From contig CANGEH010000015.1 in assembly GCA_947452665.1 (NCBI GenBank), forward strand, positions 1 through 15,859: a DNA stretch of 15,859 bases, given 5' to 3'. Below are positions 1 to 5,979 of this stretch, piece after piece; the first letter of the stretch is position 1, and each line of letters opens with the position of its first letter. This DNA comes from Caulobacteraceae bacterium (GTDB taxonomy: Bacteria > Pseudomonadota > Alphaproteobacteria > Caulobacterales > Caulobacteraceae). The notes under the pieces were generated by a model that saw only the letters and a list, made by a program, of their open reading frames with translations, was not told where the DNA came from and did not search any database. The translations under genes were made by a program, and so were the position numbers.

Positions 1-231
1 CGCCACGCCCTTATGGCTAGGCGCAACCTCAATCGTGACCCGATCATCGCTATAGACAATCGGCTCCATCCTTGGCCGCTTGGCCAGGGAGAAGAAGGGA
101 AATTCCAAGAGGGCGCGATCTTCCTTGATCGGCGCATCCACCAGGGCATCCAAAAAGAAATCCACCTGCCCCTTCACAGGCTCCCTTTCGCGAATCGGTG
201 TGCAAACGTCTGCAATACCCCTATTGCACAC
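1..231 (-). CDS. repA: Replication initiator protein A (RPA family), N-terminal part, cut by the window edge
   Basis: This minus-strand frame encodes the first 77 residues of a protein I recognise as a plasmid or chromid initiator of the RPA type, which binds the origin and starts replication. The visible signature is DFFLDALVDAPIKEDRALLE followed by FPFFSLAKRPRMEPIVY and a beta-rich stretch VTIEVAP. This is the conserved opening of the family, with an acidic-rich segment and then the FPFFSL/PRMEP block. An RER motif followed by Q and D-F-F (residues 14-26) also looks family-like and argues that coding begins upstream of it. A TAA stop lies two codons before the GTG at 231, and that GTG is the only usual start codon upstream of RER. 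A second in-frame GTG at 177 has a purine-rich AAAGGGAG just upstream, but using it would drop the RER segment. The rest of the gene lies beyond base 1. It diverges from xdhC. The family call is fairly firm; the start is uncertain. Confidence 0.72.
   Translation of the reverse strand, partial: MCNRGIADVCTPIREREPVKGQVDFFLDALVDAPIKEDRALLEFPFFSLAKRPRMEPIVYSDDRVTIEVAPSHKGVA
198..231. promoter_or_regulatory. Nested inverted repeats over the repA start
   Basis: Two perfect inverted repeats share bases. GTGTGCAA (198-205) pairs with TTGCACAC (224-231), and TGCAATA (211-217) pairs with TATTGCA (222-228) around a CCCC loop. Both use 224-228, so only one can form at a time in RNA. TGCAA also recurs at 201 and 211, exactly 10 bp apart, as in iteron-like protein sites. 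Either a RepA autoregulatory operator (inverted half-sites at a rep gene are common in iteron plasmids) or a translation-control hairpin is possible. The GTG at 231 lies inside the repeat. The repeats are seen directly; the function is inferred. Confidence 0.45.
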
Positions 232-281
232 GGATTCTTATCGAGAGTCTCGCTCTGAATTATTCCATACCCAAGGCCTTG

Positions 282-304
282 AAAAACTGGCCCCATACGG
301 GCCA
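282..304 (-). terminator. Terminator-like hairpin (possible attenuator) in the repA leader
   Basis: Read on the minus strand, a stem TGGCCC / GGGCCA (6 bp, perfect, positions 304-299 and 293-288) with loop GTATG is followed after one base by five T residues (286-282). This is the layout of a small intrinsic terminator acting on leftward transcripts. It lies about 50 bases upstream of the repA start. It could stop stray leftward transcription from the xdhC side or act as an attenuator in a long repA leader. A perfect palindrome CAAGGCCTTG (272-281) follows directly. The stem is short, so confidence is moderate. Confidence 0.42.
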
Positions 305-353
305 TGACTAACCCCCGAATGACCTCGTAAACCGATTCCGCGACCAAGGCCCA

Positions 354-1346
354 ATGACCGAGACTGTTGCCGGCCCAGCCACAGAGATTGCCTTGCCGAA
401 CTGGCCAGATTTTGGCCTGATCGACGATGTGCGCTGCCCGCTTTTTGCTGCGCTTGATCGCGGCGAGACCGCCGCTCTCGCCACGCTGTTTCGCCTCGAG
501 GGGGGCGGTCCGCGGCCGGTGGGCACCCAGATGGCCTTTACCGCAAAGGCCGCCTACGGCTTTTTATCGGGTGGCTGTATCGAGGCCGATGTGACCTTGC
601 ATGCGGCCCAGGTCTTGGGCGATGGCGTGCCCAAGCGCCTCGTCTATGGCCCCTCCGGCCCATGGCCCGATATTCGGCTATTGTGCGGCGCTGAGATCGA
701 GGTCCTGGTTGAGCGCATCTTGCCGGGTGACCCCGCCGCACGCCAACTCGGGGCGCTTAGCCTAGCCCGCAAGCCAGCACAGTGGATCAGTAATGGTACG
801 GCTCGCCTCTGCCTGCCCGCCCAGCATCTCGGCCAGACGGTTTGGCAAGATAGGCCTTTTGAGATCATGCGCCCCTATGCGCCGCAACCGCGTCTTATAA
901 TTATCGGCTCCGATCCAGCCGCCTTGGCCATGGCAAGGCTTGGTGTACAAAGCGGCTTTGAGACCTGGCTCAATCGGCCCAAGGGCCCGCAAGCGCCGCC
1001 GCCCATTGAGGGCTTGAATTATATCCGCTCCGACCCGCAAGCGGCGCTTGCTGAGATTGGATTGGATGCCTGGACCTCGGTGGCGATCGCCAGCCACGAT
1101 ATGGAGATCGATCACGCCGCGCTTATGGCCGCGCTTGGGTCGGAGGCGGCTTATGTTGGCCTATTAGGGGCAAGGCGGCGGCTGTCCGAGCGGATCGAGG
1201 CCTTGAAAGCCGACGGCCTTGCTTTTGAACACATTGCACGCCTGCAGGCACCGATTGGTCTAGATCTTGGTGGTAAGGCGCCCTGGGAGGTGGCTATCAG
1301 CGTGATTGGCCAGATTATTCAACGCCGCCAAAAGCGCGATTCTTAA
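354..1346 (+). CDS. xdhC: XdhC-family Moco maturation protein
   Basis: The 330-residue protein has the two-domain XdhC layout. The N-terminal XdhC/CoxI domain shows GFLSGGCIEADV (69-80) and CGAEIEVLVE (111-120). The C-terminal Rossmann-like domain shows IIIGSDPAALAMARLG (182-197), SHDMEIDH (247-254), YVGLLGARRR (267-276) and IGLDLGGKAPWEVA (301-314). In the known family, XdhC binds Moco, promotes exchange of the terminal oxo ligand for sulfide, and delivers the cofactor to xanthine-dehydrogenase-type enzymes in the cytoplasm. Here the likely client is the IorAB enzyme encoded at 5976-8611. The usual GxGxxA nucleotide loop is replaced by GSDPAA. ATG at 354 is preceded by AAGG. The gene is alone on the plus strand, diverges from repA, and its TAA shares the bases TTAA with the stop of moeA. 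Confidence 0.87.
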   Translation: MTETVAGPATEIALPNWPDFGLIDDVRCPLFAALDRGETAALATLFRLEGGGPRPVGTQMAFTAKAAYGFLSGGCIEADVTLHAAQVLGDGVPKRLVYGPSGPWPDIRLLCGAEIEVLVERILPGDPAARQLGALSLARKPAQWISNGTARLCLPAQHLGQTVWQDRPFEIMRPYAPQPRLIIIGSDPAALAMARLGVQSGFETWLNRPKGPQAPPPIEGLNYIRSDPQAALAEIGLDAWTSVAIASHDMEIDHAALMAALGSEAAYVGLLGARRRLSERIEALKADGLAFEHIARLQAPIGLDLGGKAPWEVAISVIGQIIQRRQKRDS

Positions 1347-2557
1347 AGCCGGTCTAGCCGCACAATCTCGACAATCGCGCCCTGATCCAGCCCCTGGCCG
1401 TTGGCTTCTTGCCGCATCAGGACCCTTGCCTTGGCAAACACGCTTACAAGCGATGAGTCCTGATCGCCAAATGGCCGCACCCAGATCTGGCCTTGCCGGA
1501 CCTCAATATCAGCTCGGCTCCAATGCTCGCGCGGTCCGCCCGATGTGCTGAGCGCGGGCAGGGCCGTGGCGAGATAGGCGGTCTCGAGATCTGGCCCCGG
1601 CTCTTGGCCTAGCATGGCCCGAATTAAGGGCCGCAAGAAGAGTTGGGCGCAAACCAACGCTGATGCGGGATTGCCCGGAAGCCCCAATACGCGCCGGCCA
1701 TCTTTTAGGGTGCCAAACCAGGTCGGCTTGCCGGGTCGAATGGCAATGTTTTGAACCATCAATTCTAGGCCAAGTGTGGCCATGGCCGGCTTGACCAGAT
1801 CATGATCGCCAACCGAGGCCCCGCCTAGGGTCAAGATCAGGTCGACATCCAGATCGCGCACGGCAGTGGCAATGTCTTCAACTCTGTCCGCGGCGCAGTG
1901 AAGCCGCAGCGCCTGTGCGCCCCAGGTCTCAATAAGCGCACAAATCGCCGTGCTGCCAGAGTTATAGATCTGGTTAAGCTTAGGGCCCTGGCCAGGCTCA
2001 ACCAATTCATCGCCGGTTGATAGGACCGCCACCCTTGGCCGCCGGATCACGTCAAGGACTGCGGCACCAGCGCTAGCGGCCAGGGACAGCCGCCAAGCAT
2101 CGAGCCGCTCGCCCGGCTCAAGCAAGACCGTGCCTTGCAAAAAATCGCCGCCTTGCGGGCGGATGTGACGCGCGCTTCCCGCTTCGGCAGACACATAGGC
2201 CATTTTGCCCTTGCGCCGCACATTTTCCTGCACCACAACCTGGTCACAGTCCTTAGGCAAGGGCGCACCCGTAAAGATGCGCACGCACTGACCCGGGGCC
2301 ACCGGCCCCTCAAACCCGCCGCCCGCGGCGCTTTCGCCAATGACCAAAAGCCCGGCCGAGCCTTGCGTAAGATCACTGCGTCTGACCGCATAGCCATCCA
2401 TGGCCGAGGCAAAAAACGGCGGCTGATCACGCTTTGCAATCACGCTCTGGGCTAGAACCCGGCCATGCGCGGCGGCGAGTTCCACGGTTTCGGCCCCAAG
2501 CCGGATGGCTGCTTCAAGGATCAGGCGGCGCGCCTCATGGACGGCAAGGTTTTTCAT
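1343..2557 (-). CDS. moeA: Molybdopterin molybdenumtransferase MoeA
   Basis: The 404-residue protein matches MoeA, which inserts molybdate into adenylated molybdopterin to make Mo-molybdopterin. Visible motifs, in order, are PPF-ASAMDGYAVR (46-59), IFTGAPLP (94-101), VLSTGDEL (178-185), TLGGASVGDHD (243-253), RPGKP (274-278) and LPGNPASALV (293-302). The length is normal for the family. It is the last gene of the moaA-D-E-B-C-moeA operon. Its ATG overlaps the TGA of moaC (ATGA), which suggests translational coupling, and AGGA lies just upstream. Its TAA is shared palindromically with the stop of xdhC, so no terminator fits between the two convergent genes. No molybdate adenylyltransferase gene of the usual mogA type is separately present; the MoaB homologue may fill that step. 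Confidence 0.95.
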   Translation of the reverse strand: MKNLAVHEARRLILEAAIRLGAETVELAAAHGRVLAQSVIAKRDQPPFFASAMDGYAVRRSDLTQGSAGLLVIGESAAGGGFEGPVAPGQCVRIFTGAPLPKDCDQVVVQENVRRKGKMAYVSAEAGSARHIRPQGGDFLQGTVLLEPGERLDAWRLSLAASAGAAVLDVIRRPRVAVLSTGDELVEPGQGPKLNQIYNSGSTAICALIETWGAQALRLHCAADRVEDIATAVRDLDVDLILTLGGASVGDHDLVKPAMATLGLELMVQNIAIRPGKPTWFGTLKDGRRVLGLPGNPASALVCAQLFLRPLIRAMLGQEPGPDLETAYLATALPALSTSGGPREHWSRADIEVRQGQIWVRPFGDQDSSLVSVFAKARVLMRQEANGQGLDQGAIVEIVRLDRL

Positions 2558-3060
2558 TGATCCTGGCCGCTGGCGGGGCGCTGAAAATCACCAGATGCCC
2601 CACCGGTCTTGCTGACCAAGGTTATGCCCTCAATCGTCATGGTCTTATCGGCGGCTTTTAGCATGTCATAGAGGGTCAGGCAGGCAATACTGACGGCGGT
2701 CAGGGCCTCCATCTCAACGCCGGTTGGCCCCGTGGTGCGCACCTTGGCGGTGACTTTTAGGCCAATGCCCACGGCTTCAGTGACCTCAACATCCACCTTG
2801 GACAAGGCCAAGGGGTGGCAAAGCGGAATGAGGTCTGAGGTCCTTTTTGCCCCCATGACCCCAGCAAGTTCCGCAACCGCCATGACCTCACCTTTACGGC
2901 CGGTACCGGTCAAGGCCAAGGCTAGGGTTGCAGGCGTCATGCGGATCAGACCCTCAGCCACGGCCACACGGGCCGTGTCAGGCTTGTTCGACACATCAAC
3001 CATGCGGGCGCGGCCCGTGGCATCAATATGGCTAAGGACGGTCGTGTTTTTAGCTGTCAT
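2554..3060 (-). CDS. moaC: Cyclic pyranopterin monophosphate synthase MoaC
   Basis: At 168 residues this has the usual MoaC length. It turns the MoaA product 3',8-cyclo-dihydro-GTP into cyclic pyranopterin monophosphate. Recognisable blocks are MVDVSNKPDTAR (20-31), KGEVMAVAELAGVMGAKRTS (56-75) leading into DLIPLCHPL (76-84), GVEMEALTAVSIACLTLYDM (114-133) and KTGG (151-154). The positions matching the E. coli active-site residues are present: His82 in LCHPL, and Asp132 and Lys135 in YDMLKAADK. It sits third from last in the moa operon, three bases after moaB, and its stop overlaps the moeA start. Confidence 0.95.
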   Translation of the reverse strand: MTAKNTTVLSHIDATGRARMVDVSNKPDTARVAVAEGLIRMTPATLALALTGTGRKGEVMAVAELAGVMGAKRTSDLIPLCHPLALSKVDVEVTEAVGIGLKVTAKVRTTGPTGVEMEALTAVSIACLTLYDMLKAADKTMTIEGITLVSKTGGASGDFQRPASGQDQ

Positions 3061-3063
3061 GGC

Positions 3064-3618
3064 CTAGACCTCATTCAGGCGCGGCATGAGCTCGACCAGA
3101 TTGCAGGGCTTGTGACGGCTATTGAGCTGGGCACTGATCACCTTGTCCCAGCCGTCCTTGACCGCACCATTGGAACCCGGCAGGCAAAACACAAACACCC
3201 CGCCAATAATCCCCGCCAAGGCCCGGCTTTGTAGGGTCGATAAGCCCACGGTCTGGGTACTGACCATGTGAAACACGACAGAAAAACCTTCAATGCGCTT
3301 GTCAAACAAGGGCTCCAGCGCTTCTGGCGTGACATCACGGCCAGTCAGGCCGGTCCCGCCCGTGGTCACAATGGCGTCAATCTGGCCAGAGCCAACCCAG
3401 GTCAGGACCTGGGCGCGAATGGCTGTGCGGTCATCACGAACCATGGCGCGGCCTGCCAAAACATGTCCGGCCTCGGTAACTCTGCTGGCCAAAAGATCGC
3501 CCGAGGTATCGCTTTCCTCATCGCGGGTATCAGAAACGGTCAAGACCGCCACGCGCACCGCAATATGCGGCAAGGTATGGTCAATACGGCCGCCAAAGCC
3601 GGGGGGCAGTGTGCTCAT
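3064..3618 (-). CDS. moaB: MoaB/MogA-type molybdopterin-binding protein
   Basis: The 184-residue protein has the MoaB/Mog fold signatures: VAVLTVSDTRDE (23-34), IVTTGGTGLTGRDVTPEA (83-100), STLQSRALAG (127-136) and the binding-loop sequence LPGSNGA (146-152). In MogA and its eukaryotic counterparts this domain adenylates molybdopterin before molybdenum insertion by MoeA; MoaB proteins are close homologues whose role varies between organisms. With no other mogA-like gene here, this one probably does the adenylation, which is inference. ATG at 3618 is preceded by AAGGA, which overlaps the TAA of moaE, so the two genes are tightly packed. Confidence 0.9.
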   Translation of the reverse strand: MSTLPPGFGGRIDHTLPHIAVRVAVLTVSDTRDEESDTSGDLLASRVTEAGHVLAGRAMVRDDRTAIRAQVLTWVGSGQIDAIVTTGGTGLTGRDVTPEALEPLFDKRIEGFSVVFHMVSTQTVGLSTLQSRALAGIIGGVFVFCLPGSNGAVKDGWDKVISAQLNSRHKPCNLVELMPRLNEV

Positions 3619-3628
3619 AAAAGGGTCC

Positions 3629-4093
3629 TTAATCTGTCGCGTCAGATGGGCTGGTCTTCCAGCGGTCCAGGTCTTGATAGTCTATGCTGCGTGGCTCGAT
3701 CCAGTGCTCACCGCCGGGCCCATGCTGCTTTTTCCAGAACGGGGCCTGGCTTTTTAGATGATCCATCAGGAAGTCCGCGCCCTCAAACGCTTGCCGCCTA
3801 TGCCGCGCCGCGCAGGCGACAAACACGATCGCCTCGCCCTGCGCAATCAAGCCGGTCCTGTGAATGACCAAGGTGTCCAACAGGGAAAATCTGTGGTTTG
3901 CCCTCAAGATCAGATCCGCAATCCAGGTTTCGGTAAATCCGGGATAGGCTTCAAGCTCCAGGCCCGTCACCCGGCCATCTTCATGGCGCGCAAGCCCCGT
4001 AAAACTCACCACACCGCCAATATCGGCCCGGCCCTGGCAAAACAGGTTTAACAGGCCGCCGACATCGAGGCTTTCGGTCTGGAGCCTAATCAT
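3629..4093 (-). CDS. moaE: Molybdopterin synthase catalytic subunit MoaE
   Basis: This 154-residue protein is the large subunit of molybdopterin synthase. It binds two MoaD tails and transfers their sulfur to cyclic pyranopterin monophosphate. Visible motifs are GGVVSFTGLAR (26-36), LEAYPGF (47-53), VIHRTGLIAQGEAIVFVACA (76-95), HRR (98-100) and DHLKSQAPFWKKQ (111-123). The two lysines needed for activity in E. coli MoaE (in the LKxxAPFWK motif) correspond to Lys114 and Lys121. The start ATG overlaps the TGA of moaD (ATGA), fitting coupled synthesis of the two partner subunits. The C-terminal tail after W145 is not recognisable. Confidence 0.95.
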   Translation of the reverse strand: MIRLQTESLDVGGLLNLFCQGRADIGGVVSFTGLARHEDGRVTGLELEAYPGFTETWIADLILRANHRFSLLDTLVIHRTGLIAQGEAIVFVACAARHRRQAFEGADFLMDHLKSQAPFWKKQHGPGGEHWIEPRSIDYQDLDRWKTSPSDATD

Positions 4094-4323
4094 CCGCCGC
4101 TCATGGGCGGCAAAAAGGCCACTTCGGACCTTGGCCCCAGCGAGGCGTCGCCGCGAACAATCGCTTTATCGACGGCCACCTGAACGCCGGGCCCGTTAAC
4201 GGCCAAGGCAAGCTCAGGGTCCAGTCGCGCCATCAGGCCCGCCAAATCCGCAACCCCGTCAAAATTGCGCTCGCGCCAACCGGCAAGATCGCGCAGGGGA
4301 CCAAACAGCAAGACCTTGGCCAT
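4090..4323 (-). CDS. moaD: Molybdopterin synthase sulfur-carrier subunit MoaD
   Basis: This is a 77-residue ubiquitin-like sulfur carrier. It ends in PPMSGG, with the C-terminal Gly-Gly that is adenylated and thiocarboxylated before docking into MoaE. The N-terminus MAKVLLFGPLRDLAG and the central VAVD turn fit the beta-grasp fold. It lies four bases after moaA and overlaps moaE by four. The activating enzyme (MoeB) and the sulfurtransferase are not in this window, so they must be encoded elsewhere. Confidence 0.92.
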   Translation of the reverse strand: MAKVLLFGPLRDLAGWRERNFDGVADLAGLMARLDPELALAVNGPGVQVAVDKAIVRGDASLGPRSEVAFLPPMSGG

Positions 4324-4327
4324 GAGA

Positions 4328-5368
4328 CTAGCCGCCTGTCCGCGACATGTGCCGCTGCAAGGTTGGTGCTAGGCCTTCTCGAATTTGAAAATCATGACCC
4401 CTGGGCTTTAACCCAATCGCAGCCTCGATTGCAGCGTCAAGCCCATCAACCCCCAAAGGTCCGCGTAGAACGGCGCGAAGGTCGGTCTCGTCCTCATGCC
4501 CAAGACAGGTATGCAAGGTACCGGTACAGGTCAGGCGCACGCGGTTGCAGGCCTCGCAAAACGTATGCGACATTGGCGTAATCAGGCCAAGTCGGCCGCC
4601 GGTTTCCTCGATCCGCACATAGCGTGCCGGCCCCCCGGTCTGGAGCGGAATATCGCTCAAGGTCCAGAACGAGGCCAAATGATCGCGCACCGTCGCCAGT
4701 GACAAGAACTGCGTCGTGCGGTCTTCGCCCGTATCGCCAAGGGGCATGGTCTCGATCAAGGTTAGGTCAAATCCGCGCCCATGCGCCCAACCGATAAGAT
4801 CTGGGATTTCGTCCTGATTGGTCCCCAATAGCGCGACCGTATTGATCTTGATTGCAAGACCCGCAGCTTGAGCGGCATCTAGGCCCTTAAGCACCTGCCC
4901 GATCTGGCCGCCGCGGGTTAGGCTAGAAAATAGGTCGGGTTTGAGCGTATCAAGCGAGACATTGATCCGCCTTATGCCAAACTTGGCAAGGTCCGCCGCA
5001 TAAGTGGCCAATTGGGTGCCATTGGTGGTCAAGGTCAGCTCGTCTAGCGCCCCGCTGGCCAGGTGGCGCGACAGGTTCTCGATCAGGCTCATAATGCCCT
5101 TGCGCACCAGGGGCTCGCCGCCGGTCAACCGGATCTTGCGCACGCCCATATTGATGAATTTGCTGGTCATGACGTCCAACTCTTCCAGGCTCAAGACCTC
5201 GGCCTTGGGCAGGAAGACCATGTGCTCGGCCATGCAATAGACGCAGCGAAGGTCACACCGGTCCGTCACTGAAACCCGCAAATAGCGTACTGTGCGGCCA
5301 AACCCGTCGATCAAATCGGGACGGGTTTGATTGGCGGCAGCATAGGCAGCGGTGTCAAACGGAGGCAT
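4328..5368 (-). CDS. moaA: GTP 3',8-cyclase MoaA
   Basis: The 346-residue radical-SAM protein performs the first step of Moco synthesis, rearranging GTP to 3',8-cyclo-dihydro-GTP. The SAM-binding cluster motif is C38-x3-C42-x2-C45 within TDRCDLRCVYC. GGEP follows at 83-86, TTNG at 114-117 and SLDTL at 138-142. The C-terminal substrate-binding cluster has C271-x2-C274-x13-C288. The protein ends in Gly-Gly (RTGG), which MoaA needs for activity. It is the first gene of the minus-strand moa operon. Only 29 bases separate it from the divergent mocA, so the operon promoter must reach into mocA coding sequence or share this short gap. Confidence 0.96.
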   Translation of the reverse strand: MPPFDTAAYAAANQTRPDLIDGFGRTVRYLRVSVTDRCDLRCVYCMAEHMVFLPKAEVLSLEELDVMTSKFINMGVRKIRLTGGEPLVRKGIMSLIENLSRHLASGALDELTLTTNGTQLATYAADLAKFGIRRINVSLDTLKPDLFSSLTRGGQIGQVLKGLDAAQAAGLAIKINTVALLGTNQDEIPDLIGWAHGRGFDLTLIETMPLGDTGEDRTTQFLSLATVRDHLASFWTLSDIPLQTGGPARYVRIEETGGRLGLITPMSHTFCEACNRVRLTCTGTLHTCLGHEDETDLRAVLRGPLGVDGLDAAIEAAIGLKPRGHDFQIREGLAPTLQRHMSRTGG

Positions 5369-5397
5369 GATAGGTCCGGATAAAGGAGCGTTTAGAC
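5369..5397. promoter_or_regulatory. Very short divergent gap between moaA and mocA
   Basis: Only 29 bases separate the two start codons. They hold a good ribosome binding site for mocA (AAAGGAG, about nine bases before its ATG) and a weak one for moaA (GGA). There is no room here for two full promoters, nor for a Moco riboswitch of the kind known upstream of some moaA genes. The -35/-10 elements, if present, must overlap coding sequence. I could not pick a convincing pair. Confidence 0.35.
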
Positions 5398-5979
5398 ATG
5401 ACGACAGACCCCATTTGGAGCGCGATCGTCCTAGCAGCGGGTCAGTCTAGCCGTTTTGGCGGCGGCAAGCTACGGGCGGTTTATAAGGAAAAACCGGTTC
5501 TGGATTGGGTTTTGGACACGGCCTTGTCCTGCCCGGCTGCCGAGATCGTGGTGGTGTACGGGGGCGATCCAGAGATTGCTCTTAACTTGCCCATAAATGG
5601 TCGGGTCAAGGGCATCTGGGCCAAGAATCACGCCCTCGGCATGGGGGCGTCTTTAAGCGAGGGGATAAGCGCCCTAGATCCAAAAAGCCGGGGCGTCTTG
5701 GTGTTTTTGGGCGACATGCCGCGGGTGCAGCCAGGCCTTGCCACTGATCTGATCGCGGCGATAGGGCAGGGGGCCTTGGCAGCAGCGCCGGTATTTGCCG
5801 GCCGCCGGGGTCACCCGGTCCTTATGGCCTCGGCCCTGTTTGAGCAGATCCGCAACCTTAGGGGCGATCAGGGTGCGGGCAAGATCTTAGATGGGCTGGG
5901 CAAAAAGCTTGCCCTGATCCAAGCCCCGGACGATGGATGCCTGTTCGACATCGACCGGCCGGGGGATCTTTTGGCCTAG
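5398..5979 (+). CDS. mocA: Molybdenum cofactor cytidylyltransferase, MocA type
   Basis: The 193-residue nucleotidyltransferase carries LAAGQSSRFGGGK (12-24, nucleotide-binding loop), GMGASLSEGI (81-90), FLGDMPRV (103-110, metal-binding Asp), RRGHPVL (136-142), RGDQGAGKIL (155-164) and DIDRPGDL (184-191). The LAAG start (rather than LAGG) and the GHP and GDQGA blocks fit the MocA branch. MocA adds CMP to Mo-molybdopterin to form the molybdopterin cytosine dinucleotide used by xanthine-oxidase-family enzymes, as opposed to MobA, which adds GMP. This matches the adjacent IorAB genes, its likely clients. The start has AAAGGAG upstream. Its TAG shares CTAG with the stop of the IorB-like gene. Confidence 0.9.
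   Translation: MTTDPIWSAIVLAAGQSSRFGGGKLRAVYKEKPVLDWVLDTALSCPAAEIVVVYGGDPEIALNLPINGRVKGIWAKNHALGMGASLSEGISALDPKSRGVLVFLGDMPRVQPGLATDLIAAIGQGALAAAPVFAGRRGHPVLMASALFEQIRNLRGDQGAGKILDGLGKKLALIQAPDDGCLFDIDRPGDLLA

Noticed and set aside
13..307. Two small plus-strand open frames at the left edge
   Set aside because: They are antisense to the RepA-like frame or run through its leader, and their translations show no domain.
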